Source of the DNA: Mycobacterium sp. WUMAC-067
GTDB taxonomy: Bacteria > Actinomycetota > Actinomycetes > Mycobacteriales > Mycobacteriaceae
Direction: 5' to 3'
NCBI RefSeq assembly: GCF_020217485.1
Contig: NZ_JAEKMI010000001.1
Location: forward strand, 124,001 to 188,000
DNA length: 64,000 nucleotides
The notes beneath the pieces are model-generated. The model was not told the origin of the DNA, did no database searches, and was given only the letters and a program-made list of their open reading frames with translations. This document shows, one piece after another, positions 52,633 through 61,090 of the stretch (within the stretch, counting starts at the first letter, position 1; each line of letters begins with the position of its first letter). Both the position numbers and the translations under genes were made by a program.

Positions 52633-53819
52633 TGACCCGCGCCGTTAAGCACGAGTACGACCGCATCCCCTATCTCGTTGCCTTCCAGAACAATTCGGGT
52701 GTCCGGGACGTCTACGGCGGCCTGGCCGAGATCACCGTGCTGGAAAGCTACCTGCTCAAGCCGAAGGACAAGCCGTCGGACACGGTGCTGGTGTTCATGC
52801 ACCCGATCGGCGGCGGCGCCTACCTGCCGATGATCAATGCCCTGGCCCGGGCCGGTCATCACGTCATCTACTGCAACAGCCGCTTCCGCGGCACCGACTC
52901 GGCGCTGCTGATGGAGAAGGTGGTCGAGGATCTCGGCGAGTGCATCAAGGACGCCAAGAAACGCCTGGGCTACTCCAAGGTGGTGCTCGCCGGATGGAGC
53001 GGCGGCGGTTCACTGTCGGTGTTCTACCAGCAGCAGGCGCAGAATCCGACCATCACGTCCAGCCCGACCGGTGACGGACCCGACCTGACCAAACTCGACC
53101 TGCCCCCGGCCGACGGCATCATGCTGCTGGCCGCGCACATCAGCCGGCACGGCACGCTGACCGAATGGCTGGACGCGTCGATCCTCGACGAATCCGACCC
53201 CACCCAGCGCGATCCCGAGCTTGACCTGTACAACCCCGACAATCCGAACCAGCCGCCCTACAGCCAAGAATTCCTGGCCCGGTACCGGCAGGCGCAGATC
53301 GACCGCAACCGTCGTATCACCGCGTGGGTCAAGGAAAAACTGGCCGAGCTGAAGGCCGCCGGCCGGCCGGACGACGAGTTCGGGTTCGTCGTGCACGGCA
53401 CCATGGCCGACCCGCGGTGGCTGGACCCGACCGTCGATCCCAACGAACGCGCCCCGGGGACGTGCTACCTGGGGGATCCTCAAGTGGTGAACATGAGCCC
53501 CGTCGGGTTGGCCCGATTCTCCACGTTGCGCGGCTGGCTCTCGCAGTGGAGCTACGACGACGCCCGCGGCGACGCGGTCACCTGCGGGCCCGACATCGCG
53601 ATCCCGGCGCTGGTGATCGGTAACCTCGCCGATGACGCCTGCACGCCCAGCCACACCCGCCGGCTCTTCCAAGCGATCGGGCACCCCGACAAGGAGATGC
53701 ACGAAATTCCCGGCGCCACACACTATTACGCGGGACCCGACCAGCGCGAGGCGCTGCGCACGGCCGTCACCATCGTCACCGACTGGCTGGTCCGGCACGA
53801 CTTCGCGAGCGCCGAGTGA
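52632..53819 (+). CDS. Alpha/beta-hydrolase
   Basis: 395 residues. Nucleophile elbow GWSGGG (about residue 120), an oxyanion area VFMHPIGGGAYLP, and a late His in GATHYYAGPDQ, giving a Ser-Asp-His triad of the alpha/beta-hydrolase fold. The protein follows a dioxygenase and could hydrolyse its ring-cleavage product or an ester. It overlaps the upstream gene by 1 nt and the CoA-transferase start by 4 bp (GTGA). No signal peptide. Confidence 0.83.
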   Translation: MTRAVKHEYDRIPYLVAFQNNSGVRDVYGGLAEITVLESYLLKPKDKPSDTVLVFMHPIGGGAYLPMINALARAGHHVIYCNSRFRGTDSALLMEKVVEDLGECIKDAKKRLGYSKVVLAGWSGGGSLSVFYQQQAQNPTITSSPTGDGPDLTKLDLPPADGIMLLAAHISRHGTLTEWLDASILDESDPTQRDPELDLYNPDNPNQPPYSQEFLARYRQAQIDRNRRITAWVKEKLAELKAAGRPDDEFGFVVHGTMADPRWLDPTVDPNERAPGTCYLGDPQVVNMSPVGLARFSTLRGWLSQWSYDDARGDAVTCGPDIAIPALVIGNLADDACTPSHTRRLFQAIGHPDKEMHEIPGATHYYAGPDQREALRTAVTIVTDWLVRHDFASAE

Positions 53820-55150
53820 CTACTTCCGCCGGCGACGATGCAGAGCGCAGCGATGAGGAGGAGCGGCGCAAAATCTCCGCCGGCGACGATGCAGAGCGCA
53901 GCGATGAGGCGGGGGCACCTCCCGCTTGCGGGGGAGAGCGGCGCATCGATGTAGCGGGTCCGCTCGACGGCGTCCGGGTCCTCGAACTCGGCACGTTGAT
54001 CGCCGGCCCGTTCGCCGGCCGGCTGCTGGGCGACATGGGGGCCGACGTCATCAAGGTGGAACTGCCCAAGGCCCCGGACCCATTGCGCACCTGGGGCCAG
54101 GCCGAAGTCGATGGGCAGCACGTCTTTTGGACGGTGCACGCGCGCAACAAGAGGGCCATCACCCTCGACCTGCGCCACCCCCGGGGGCGCGAACTGTTCT
54201 GTGAGCTCGTCGAGAAATCCGACATCGTGGTGGAGAACTTCCGCCCCGGCACGCTGGAAAAATGGAACCTGGGCTACGACGTGCTCAGTCAACGCAATCC
54301 GGGCATCATCCTGGTGCGCGTGTCCGGCTACGGGCAGACCGGACCCGACGCCTCCAAAGCCGGCTACGCCTCGGTCGCCGAGGCGGCCAGCGGACTGCGA
54401 CACCTCAACGGTTTCCCCGGCGGCCCGCCGCCGCGGCTGGCGCTCTCGCTCGGTGACAGCCTGGCCGGCATGTTCGGCGCCCAGGGCGCGCTTGCCGCGC
54501 TGTACCGCCGCAGCATCACCGGGCGCGGCCAGGTGGTCGACGTCGCGCTCACCGAATCCTGTTTGGCCGTCCAGGAATCCACGATCCCCGACTACGATGT
54601 CGGCGGTGTGGTGCGCGGACCGTCGGGCACCCGGCTGGAGGGCATCGCCCCGTCCAACATCTACCGCAGCGCCGACGGCTCGTGGGTGGTGATCGCCGCC
54701 AACCAGGACACCGTCTTCGCCCGGCTGTGCAAGGCCATGGGGCGCCCGGAGCTGGCCACCGACGACCGGTTCGCCACGCATGTCGCACGCGGCCGCAACC
54801 AGGACGAGCTCGACAACGTCATCGGCTGCTGGGCCGCCGAACGCCAACCGGGCGAGATCATCGAAACCCTTTCCGCGGCAGGGGTGATCGCGGGGCCGAT
54901 CAACACGGTCGCCGAGGTCGTCAACGACCCGCAGCTGCGGGCCCGCGACATGCTGGTCGAGCACTACGACCAGCGGCTGCAACGCAACGTCCTCGGGCCC
55001 GGCATCGTTCCCGTGCTCTCGGAATCTCCGGGCCGGCTGCGCAACGCCGGTCCCGCGCGACCCGGCCAACACAACGACGACGTCTACACCGGGTTGCTGG
55101 GCAGGACCGCCGAGGAGCTCGAGGAGCTGCGCGCCGAGGAGGTACTGTGA
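53816..55150 (+). CDS. CaiB/BaiF family III CoA transferase
   Basis: 444 residues from GTG 53816. The family core starts at about residue 45 (GPLDGVRVLELGTLIAGPFA, then RLLGDMGADVIKVE), includes NKRAITLDLRHPRGREL, and has the catalytic Asp in ALSLGDSLAGMFGAQGALAA. It moves CoA between carboxylic acids without ATP. The first about 44 residues are not conserved: they are encoded by a 51-nt tandem repeat with a hairpin, SAGDDAERSDE twice, inserted over the hydrolase stop. The stop overlaps the next GTG by 4 bp. Confidence 0.87.
   Translation: MTTSAGDDAERSDEEERRKISAGDDAERSDEAGAPPACGGERRIDVAGPLDGVRVLELGTLIAGPFAGRLLGDMGADVIKVELPKAPDPLRTWGQAEVDGQHVFWTVHARNKRAITLDLRHPRGRELFCELVEKSDIVVENFRPGTLEKWNLGYDVLSQRNPGIILVRVSGYGQTGPDASKAGYASVAEAASGLRHLNGFPGGPPPRLALSLGDSLAGMFGAQGALAALYRRSITGRGQVVDVALTESCLAVQESTIPDYDVGGVVRGPSGTRLEGIAPSNIYRSADGSWVVIAANQDTVFARLCKAMGRPELATDDRFATHVARGRNQDELDNVIGCWAAERQPGEIIETLSAAGVIAGPINTVAEVVNDPQLRARDMLVEHYDQRLQRNVLGPGIVPVLSESPGRLRNAGPARPGQHNDDVYTGLLGRTAEELEELRAEEVL
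53825..53909 (+). repeat. Tandem repeat (MIRU-like) at the gene junction
   Basis: An identical 34-bp unit beginning TCCGCCGGCGACGATGCAGA occurs at 53825-53858 and 53876-53909 (period 51 bp). The second copy continues into a GC-rich hairpin (CTCCCGC-TT-GCGGGGGAG, about 53919-53936). The element lies over the start of the CoA-transferase frame, in phase, as mycobacterial interspersed repeats often do between overlapping genes. Confidence 0.8.
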
Positions 55151-56055
55151 CCACCCAGCACGTCGATATTCGCGAGGTCTCTCTGCGCGACGGTCTACAG
55201 ATCGAGACGCCAATCCCGTTGCCGGCCAAGCTCGAACTGCTGGCCGCGGTCGCGGCCACCGGGGTCCGCCAGGTGGAGGCCACCGCGTTCGTCTCCCCGA
55301 CGAAGGTGCCGTCGATGGCCGACGCCGCCGAGCTCGCCGCCCATCTGCACGACTACCCCGACATCGAATTCTCCGCGCTGGTCGCCAGCCCCAACGGGGC
55401 CAAGCGGGCCGTCGCCGCGGGTCTGCGCTCCATCGAGTACGTGGTGGCCGCCGACGACACGTTCAGCCAGGCCAATGTCGGGCGCACCAGCGCCGAGGCC
55501 ACCAAGGCGATCGACGAGATCGTCGCCATCGCGCACGACGGCCCCACCCCCCGGGTCACCGTCGAAGTGGTGATCGCCACCGCGTGGGATTCGCCGTTCG
55601 AAGGTCCCACCCCGCCGCAGCGGGTGCTCGACATCGCCGCGGCCGCGCGCGAGCGCGGCGCCGACCGCCTGTCGATCGCCGACACGATCGGCACCGCCAC
55701 CCCGGGCCGCGTGAGTTCGCTGATCGCCCAACTGCGTCCGGTCATCGGGGACATGCCGCTGGGCGGTCATTTCCACAACACCCGCGGCTCCGGGCTGGCC
55801 AGCGCGTACGCGGCGGTCAGCTCCGGGGTGACCCGGCTGGACGCCTCGGTCGGCGGCCTGGGCGGCTGCCCGTTCGCGCCGGGCGCCACGGGCAACATCG
55901 CCACCGAGGATCTGGTGTACCTGCTGCGCGATAGCGGTATCGGCGTCGACGTCGACCTGGATGCCGCCATCGCCGCGGCCGCCGTGGCGAAGTCGTTGGT
56001 GGGCCACGATCTGCCGAGCGCCCTGTTGCGCGCCGGCGACCGACGGAGACATTGA
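55147..56055 (+). CDS. Hydroxymethylglutaryl-CoA lyase-like
   Basis: 302 residues, TIM-barrel lyase of the HMG-CoA lyase/DRE-TIM group. Metal and catalytic motifs: REVSLRDGLQ at the start, GHFHNTRG (His-x-His) and the signature GGLGGCPFAPGATGN with the catalytic Cys. It splits 3-hydroxy-3-methylglutaryl-CoA or a similar branched acyl-CoA to acetyl-CoA and a keto acid. GTG at 55147 overlaps the CoA-transferase stop. The upstream open frame is antisense-type shadow in the preceding gene. Confidence 0.85.
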   Translation: MTTQHVDIREVSLRDGLQIETPIPLPAKLELLAAVAATGVRQVEATAFVSPTKVPSMADAAELAAHLHDYPDIEFSALVASPNGAKRAVAAGLRSIEYVVAADDTFSQANVGRTSAEATKAIDEIVAIAHDGPTPRVTVEVVIATAWDSPFEGPTPPQRVLDIAAAARERGADRLSIADTIGTATPGRVSSLIAQLRPVIGDMPLGGHFHNTRGSGLASAYAAVSSGVTRLDASVGGLGGCPFAPGATGNIATEDLVYLLRDSGIGVDVDLDAAIAAAAVAKSLVGHDLPSALLRAGDRRRH

Positions 56056-56693
56056 GTGCGGGGGAACTGATGTCCGCCCCGGAGGCAACCCGCGAGCTGA
56101 CCGCCAAAGGCCGCCAAACCAGGCAGGCCCTCGAGCAGGCCGCCCGTAAGCTGTTCGCCGAACGGGGCTTTCACGGCACCACGTTGGCCGACATCACGTC
56201 GGCCGCGGGAAAATCACCGGCGGTGTTCTACCGCTACTTCACCGACAAGGAAGATTTGTTGGCGGCGCTGGCGGAATCGTTCCTGCACGAGGTGGTCACA
56301 CCGTCGGGGTTGAGCGTTCACCTGCCGGACTCCCCCGACGACGACGCCTTCTTCACCTCGGTGGTCACCGGTTACTGGAACATGTTCAAACAGAACATCG
56401 GCATCATGATCGCGGTGGCCCAGCTGGCCGCCACCCAGCAGCGCTTCGCCGCCGTGCAAAACGAATTCCGGCGCTTCGGCATGGATCTCGTGGCGGCGTC
56501 GGTGCGCCGCGCCCAGGATCAGGGATACGGCGCCGAGCTGCATCCCCAGCACACCGCGGCGGCCATCGCCTTGCTCTTCGAGAACTTCACCACCGTCTTC
56601 GTCGGCCCCTCCAACCTCGGCATCAAGATCAGCGACAAGGACGCCATCGCCACCCTGTCGACGATCTGGAAGAAAACTCTGTACGGCGCGTAA
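56052..56693 (+). CDS. TetR family regulator of the catabolic operon
   Basis: 213 residues (TTG at 56052; ATG at 56070 is an alternative). HTH TTLADITSAAGKSPAVFYRY, then FTDKEDLLAAL. The ligand domain follows. It lies inside the operon, overlapping the lyase stop by 4 bp, and probably controls the 51470-51503 site upstream of the first gene in response to an acyl-CoA or aromatic intermediate. Confidence 0.87.
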   Translation: MSAGELMSAPEATRELTAKGRQTRQALEQAARKLFAERGFHGTTLADITSAAGKSPAVFYRYFTDKEDLLAALAESFLHEVVTPSGLSVHLPDSPDDDAFFTSVVTGYWNMFKQNIGIMIAVAQLAATQQRFAAVQNEFRRFGMDLVAASVRRAQDQGYGAELHPQHTAAAIALLFENFTTVFVGPSNLGIKISDKDAIATLSTIWKKTLYGA

Positions 56694-56703
56694 GGAGATA
56701 CTT

Positions 56704-57942
56704 GTGGATTTCACGCTGCCCGAACACCTTCCGGGTGTGCTCGCCGAGATGGACGAGTTCATCGAGGCGGAGATCAAACCGCTGGAACGCGAGAACATCC
56801 AGTATTTCGACCAGCGCCGCGAACACGCGCGCACCGATTGGGACAACGACGGCATCCCGACCCGCGAGTGGGAGGACCTGCTCGCCGAGATGCGCAGGCG
56901 CGCCGACAGGGCGGGCTGGCTGCGCTACGGCTTGCCGGCCTCGCTGGGCGGTCGCGACGGCAGCAACGTCGACATGGCCGTCATCCGGGAACACCTGGCG
57001 CACAAGGGCCTTGGCCTGCACAACGATCTGCAGAACGAGTCGTCGATCGTCGGGAATTTCCCGCAGGTGATCATGATGGAGCGCTTCGGCACCGATGAGC
57101 AGCGTCGGGTGTGGTCGGAGGCGCTGATCACCGGCGAGCGTTCGATGGCGTTCGGGCTGACCGAGCCGAAGCACGGCTCGGACGCCACCTGGCTCGAAAC
57201 ACGCGCCGAACGTGACGGCGACAGCTGGGTGATCAACGGCTCCAAGCGATTCAACACCGGCGTGCACCGCGCAACCCACGATCTGGTCTTCGCACGCACC
57301 TCCGGTGAGCCCGGGGGCGCGCGCGGCATCACGGCGTTCCTGGTGCCGACCGATACACCCGGATTCAAGGTTCCCTACTACTGGTGGACGTTCAACATGC
57401 CCACCGACCACGGCGAGGTCGAGCTGACCGACGTTCGGGTGCCCGCGGACGCGGTGCTCGGCGAGGTGGATCGCGGCCTGGAGGTGGCGCAAACCTTCTT
57501 GCACGAGAACAGGATTCGGCAGGCGGCCAGCAGCCTGGGCGCCGCCCAGTACTGCATCGACCGCGCCGCGGAATACGCCGGCGGCCGAACGGTGTTCGGC
57601 AAGCCGCTGTCGGTCAACCAGGCCGTGCAATGGCCGCTGGCCGAATTGCAGACCGAGGCGCAGATGGTGCGCCTGCTGGTCCAATACGCCGCCTGGCATT
57701 TGGACCGCGACCACCACATGGAGGTCTCCGACAAGGTGTCGATGGCGAATTACCGCGCCAACCGGCTGGTCTGCGACGCCGCCGATCGCGCCATGCAGAT
57801 CTTCGGCGGGCTCGGGTACAGCCGGCACGAACCGTTCGAGCACATCTACCGACACCACCGTCGTTACCGGATCACCGAGGGCGCCGAAGAGATCCAGATT
57901 CGCCGGGTGGCGCAGCGGCTGTTCAAATTCGGCCGAAAATGA
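56704..57942 (+). CDS. Acyl-CoA dehydrogenase
   Basis: 412 residues. MAFGLTEPKHGSDATWLETR, NGSKRFNTGVHRATHDLVFA, LGAAQYCIDRAAEYAGGRTVF and the C-terminal GGLGYSRHEPFEHIYRHHRR are standard blocks; the catalytic Glu is expected in the last stretch (TEGAEEIQIRRVAQRL). It is close to the group used for branched or cyclic acyl-CoA. GTG at 56704 with AAGGAGA; the next ATG overlaps the stop by 4 bp. Confidence 0.9.
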   Translation: MDFTLPEHLPGVLAEMDEFIEAEIKPLERENIQYFDQRREHARTDWDNDGIPTREWEDLLAEMRRRADRAGWLRYGLPASLGGRDGSNVDMAVIREHLAHKGLGLHNDLQNESSIVGNFPQVIMMERFGTDEQRRVWSEALITGERSMAFGLTEPKHGSDATWLETRAERDGDSWVINGSKRFNTGVHRATHDLVFARTSGEPGGARGITAFLVPTDTPGFKVPYYWWTFNMPTDHGEVELTDVRVPADAVLGEVDRGLEVAQTFLHENRIRQAASSLGAAQYCIDRAAEYAGGRTVFGKPLSVNQAVQWPLAELQTEAQMVRLLVQYAAWHLDRDHHMEVSDKVSMANYRANRLVCDAADRAMQIFGGLGYSRHEPFEHIYRHHRRYRITEGAEEIQIRRVAQRLFKFGRK

Positions 57943-59324
57943 TGCACGACGAGACGGCCGAGCTGACGGCCAAACTCGCCGCCGTGCTCACGTCGGCCAT
58001 CGGCGCCGACACGGCGGTCGAGAACCTGCGCGCGCTGACGGGCGGCGCCAGCCGGACCACCTGGGCTTTCGAGGCCGTCACCGGCGGGCAACGCCGCTCG
58101 CTGATCTTGCGCACCGGGCCGCCCGACGACGTGCATGCCGGCATGGAACTCGAGGCCCGGTCACAGGCCGCCGCCGCGGCCGCGGGCGCGCCGGTCCCCC
58201 ACGTCCTGATCGCCGACAATTCGCCTGCCGCACTGGGCAATCCGTTTCTGATCTGCGACGAGATCAAGGGCGAGACCATCGTGCGGCGCATCCAACGCCA
58301 GCTCGACGCCGCCGACGGGCAGGCGGGCCGCGCTCGATTGCTGCAGCAGTGCGCGCGGGCGGCGGCCGCCATTCACCGCGCCGACCCCCACGTTGCCGGG
58401 ATCACCCACGAGGACCAACTCGACGAATGGCGCCAGCGCCTCGACGACATGGGCGATACCACCGCCACCTTCGAATGGGCGTTTCGCTGGCTGGGCGCCC
58501 ACCGGCCCGAACCTTCGCCGACGGTGCTGGTGCACGGCGACTTCCGGATGGGCAACCTCATCGTCGACGGATCGAACCTTGCCGCGGTGCTGGATTGGGA
58601 GCTCGTGCACGCCGGCCAGGCGTACGAAGACCTGGCGTGGTTCTGCATCCGGGCCTGGCGATTCGGCGCCCCGGCCGGCCTCGGCGCCGGCGGCCTCGGC
58701 AGCATCGAGAGCTTCCTGCGGGCCTACGAGCAGGCCAGCGCAACTACCGTCGACCGGGTGGCGTTTCACTGGTGGCTGGTGCTGGCCACGCTGCGCTGGG
58801 GTGTCATCTGCCGATTCCAGGCGGAACGGCATCTGAGCGGCCAGCACCGTTCGGTCGAGCTGGCCACCATCGGGCGGCGCGTCTGCGAGACGGAGTGGGA
58901 CCTGCTCAACCTGCTCGCGCCCGCCGACGATGCGCGCCGCGCGGCGGCGCGAGGAGGAGGCGGGCAATCGGGGCCGGGCCGCGCCGTGATCGGCGCGCAC
59001 GGCCGCCCGCTGGCGGCCGAACTCGTGGCCGCGGTGGCCGAATTCCTGGAGACCGACGTGCGGTCGGCGACCGACGGCCAGGTCAACTTTCACGCCAGGG
59101 TGGCGGCCAACGCGTTGCGCATCGTCGAGCGCGAACTGCTCGACGACAACGAGGCCGAATCCCGCGCGGCGCTGTCCGGGTTGGGCGTCGCCGACGAGGA
59201 ACAGCTTGCCGCCGCGATCCGGTCCGGCGAGATGGACGCCCGAGCGGCCGACGTCACGGCCTGCCTGCGAACCCTGGTACGGCGCCGGCTCGCCGTCGCC
59301 CACCCCGGATACGACAGCGAATAG
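57939..59324 (+). CDS. APH-type phosphotransferase fused to DUF6285
   Basis: 461 residues. N-terminal about 1-330 is an aminoglycoside-phosphotransferase/ChoK fold: LRALTGGASRTTWAFEAV, HGDFRMGNLIVDG (catalytic Asp and Asn) and VLDWELVHAGQ. Such ACAD10-like enzymes next to acyl-CoA dehydrogenases phosphorylate hydroxy-acyl-CoA. A Gly-rich linker (about 335-350) joins a C-terminal domain (about 355-461, ELVAAVAEFLETDVRSATDG, NFHARVAANALRIVERELL) that resembles DUF6285, usually a separate protein. The fusion implies that both parts act together. Overlaps the acyl-CoA dehydrogenase stop by 4 bp. Confidence 0.85.
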   Translation: MMHDETAELTAKLAAVLTSAIGADTAVENLRALTGGASRTTWAFEAVTGGQRRSLILRTGPPDDVHAGMELEARSQAAAAAAGAPVPHVLIADNSPAALGNPFLICDEIKGETIVRRIQRQLDAADGQAGRARLLQQCARAAAAIHRADPHVAGITHEDQLDEWRQRLDDMGDTTATFEWAFRWLGAHRPEPSPTVLVHGDFRMGNLIVDGSNLAAVLDWELVHAGQAYEDLAWFCIRAWRFGAPAGLGAGGLGSIESFLRAYEQASATTVDRVAFHWWLVLATLRWGVICRFQAERHLSGQHRSVELATIGRRVCETEWDLLNLLAPADDARRAAARGGGGQSGPGRAVIGAHGRPLAAELVAAVAEFLETDVRSATDGQVNFHARVAANALRIVERELLDDNEAESRAALSGLGVADEEQLAAAIRSGEMDARAADVTACLRTLVRRRLAVAHPGYDSE

Positions 59325-59334
59325 GAGCCGTGCC

Positions 59335-59748
59335 ATGCCCGCTTCCCGCGCAGAAGCGGTCGTCGAGGCCGCCAACCGCCTGTTCACCGCGATCGAGCGA
59401 AGCGATGTCGCGGCGGTCGAGGCGATGTGGAGCGACGACATCGCGGTGTGGCGCGTCGGCTCGCGCCGCGACCCCCTCCAAACAGACGACAAGGCCCGGG
59501 CGATGCGGGTCATCGGCTGGTTCATCGGCGCGACCACGCAGCGCCGCTACGAGATTCTCGACCGGCAGTTCTTCGATGACGGCTCGGCTCAAGGCTTCGT
59601 CCAGCAGCACGTCCTGCACGCCACCGGGCATGCGGGGCAATCGATCTCGCTGCGGGTCTGCATCGTGATCAGGGTGGGCAGTCACGGCCTCATCGAACGC
59701 ATCGACGAATATTTCGATCCCGCCGGGATCGCGCCGTTGATGGATTGA
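59335..59748 (+). CDS. Nuclear transport factor 2/SnoaL-like protein
   Basis: 137 residues of the NTF2-like alpha+beta barrel: AANRLFTAIERSDVAAVEAM, then WFIGATTQRRYEILDR and LIERIDEYFDPAGIAPL. These folds hold ketosteroid-isomerase-like, hydrolase or binding roles; the catalytic residues here are not decisive. It starts 10 bp after the kinase-DUF6285 gene, so it is the last member of the operon. Confidence 0.78.
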   Translation: MPASRAEAVVEAANRLFTAIERSDVAAVEAMWSDDIAVWRVGSRRDPLQTDDKARAMRVIGWFIGATTQRRYEILDRQFFDDGSAQGFVQQHVLHATGHAGQSISLRVCIVIRVGSHGLIERIDEYFDPAGIAPLMD

Positions 59749-59780
59749 GGCTAGATTCGCCACAAGGCATGGGGGTGACG

Positions 59781-60317
59781 ATGACGACTTTGGAGACACT
59801 GCTTCACGATCCCGACATGGCCGGCGCGTGGAACCTGGTTCCGGATCGCTCGGCCATCACGTTCAAGGTCGGCAACATGTGGGGGCTGGTGAACGTCAAA
59901 GGCCGCTTCACCGACTTCACCGGTGACGGCCAACTGACCGGCCAGGGAGCGGTTTTCGGGCGCGTCGACATCCGGGCCGCATCACTGGACACCGGGATCG
60001 GCCTTCGCGACAAACACCTGCGGTCGCCCGACTTCTTCGACGTCGACCGGTTCGGGGAGATCAACGTCGTCGTCACCGCGCTGCACCCGACGACGGGCAA
60101 GGCGGCCGACGTTCGGGCCAACTTCACCATCAAGGGCATCACCGCGGAGCTGCCGCTGCCCGTCACGATCTCCGAGCTCGACGACGGCTCGATCCGGATC
60201 GCCGGCGAAACCACCCTCGATCGGGGCCGTTTCGACCTGGGTTGGAACCGGCTCGGCATGATGAGCTCGACGGTGACCGCGGCGGCGGAGGCCATCTTCG
60301 TGCGCGAATCGCATTGA
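59781..60317 (+). CDS. YceI-family protein
   Basis: 178 residues. A lipocalin-like YceI fold: WNLVPDRSAITFKVGNMWGL, RVDIRAASLDTGIGLRDKHL, FTIKGITAELPLPVTISELD and RGRFDLGWNRLGMMS. YceI proteins bind isoprenoids, often periplasmic, but this one shows no signal peptide and would be cytosolic. ATG at 59781 is preceded by GGGGGTG; ATG at 59769 is possible. Its association with the catabolic operon is positional only. Confidence 0.85.
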   Translation: MTTLETLLHDPDMAGAWNLVPDRSAITFKVGNMWGLVNVKGRFTDFTGDGQLTGQGAVFGRVDIRAASLDTGIGLRDKHLRSPDFFDVDRFGEINVVVTALHPTTGKAADVRANFTIKGITAELPLPVTISELDDGSIRIAGETTLDRGRFDLGWNRLGMMSSTVTAAAEAIFVRESH

Positions 60318-60370
60318 GATTTCCGCGGGCACCCCGCTAAACCCGCGGCGACCCCAGTAGCATCTGCACC

Positions 60371-60784
60371 GTGGCCGACTCCACCCCCCAATCCAGCGTC
60401 GCCCTGCGGATCCTCGTCTACAGCAGCAACGCCCACACCCGCGAACGGGTGATGCGCGCGCTGGGCAAGCAGCTGCACCCGGATTTGCCCGAGTTGAGCT
60501 ACGTCGAGGTGGCGACCGGCCCGATGGTGGTGCGGACAATGGACCAGGGCGGCATCGACTTGGCCATCCTGGACGGCGAAGCGACCCCGACGGGCGGCAT
60601 GGGAATCGCGAAACAGCTCAAGGACGAACTCGAGACCTGCCCGCCGCTGGTCGTGCTCACCGGGCGTCCCGACGATGCGTGGTTGGCGTCCTGGTCGCGC
60701 GCCGAGGGCGCGGTGCCGCACCCCATCGACCCCATCCTGCTGGGCCGCACCGTCCTCAATTTGCTGCGAACCCCGGTTCGCTGA
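60371..60784 (+). CDS. Receiver-like protein, Rv3143 type
   Basis: 137 residues, strongly similar in plan to M. tuberculosis Rv3143, next to nuoA in that genome too. A single CheY-like fold: LRILVYSSNAHTRERVMRAL, D68 in DLAILDGEATP at the phosphorylation position, then PPLVVLTGRPDDAWLASW. The acidic pair at the end of strand 1 is replaced by Ser-Ser (VYSSN) and the usual Lys after strand 5 is missing, so normal phosphorylation is doubtful. There is no DNA-binding domain. Ends at an intrinsic terminator. GTG at 60371. Confidence 0.88.
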   Translation: MADSTPQSSVALRILVYSSNAHTRERVMRALGKQLHPDLPELSYVEVATGPMVVRTMDQGGIDLAILDGEATPTGGMGIAKQLKDELETCPPLVVLTGRPDDAWLASWSRAEGAVPHPIDPILLGRTVLNLLRTPVR

Positions 60785-60793
60785 CCCACGCGA

Positions 60794-60816
60794 AGCCGCG
60801 CCCTGCCGCGGCTTTT
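60794..60816 (+). terminator. Intrinsic terminator after the receiver gene
   Basis: AGCCGCG (60794-60800) and CGCGGCT (60807-60813) flank a 6-nt loop and are followed by TTT, 9 bp after the stop. It should separate this gene from nuo transcription. Confidence 0.75.
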
Positions 60817-61004
60817 GCCCTCCGGTGACCGCCTGCGGCGGTCCTGACCGCGTGGGCGCCGCCTCCCGCCGTTGATCCCGGCGCGCGTCCCGAACGCGTC
60901 GCCTCCCGAGTTCGCGCAGCACAGCACGCGCGCGGTGGCCCAATACTGCAAAACGCCCACCCCGGGCAAGCGCACCGCACGCCGCGACGCTATGTTGAAG
61001 ATCA

Positions 61005-61036
61005 CTGTGACGGGCTTCAGACCCAGTTCGTCACAG
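61005..61036. promoter_or_regulatory. Inverted repeat upstream of nuoA
   Basis: CTGTGACG (61005-61012) and CGTCACAG (61029-61036) are perfect 8-bp arms around 16 bp, 55 bp before the nuoA start. The half-site TGTGAC resembles CRP-type or MtrA/PhoP-like motifs, but the spacing fits none of them well. Confidence 0.5.
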
Positions 61037-61090
61037 CAGCCCGGTTACCGCCTGGCCGCCGCAGGCGGCTCGTACGGATCATGGAGCGAA

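Larger units (their letters stand above)
60785..61090. other. 306-bp nuo leader region
   Basis: No gene is visible. It starts with the terminator of the receiver gene (60794-60816) and includes an inverted repeat CTGTGACG/CGTCACAG (61005-61036). It should carry the nuo promoter and 5' leader. An open frame across it reaches nuoA without family similarity. Confidence 0.6.
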
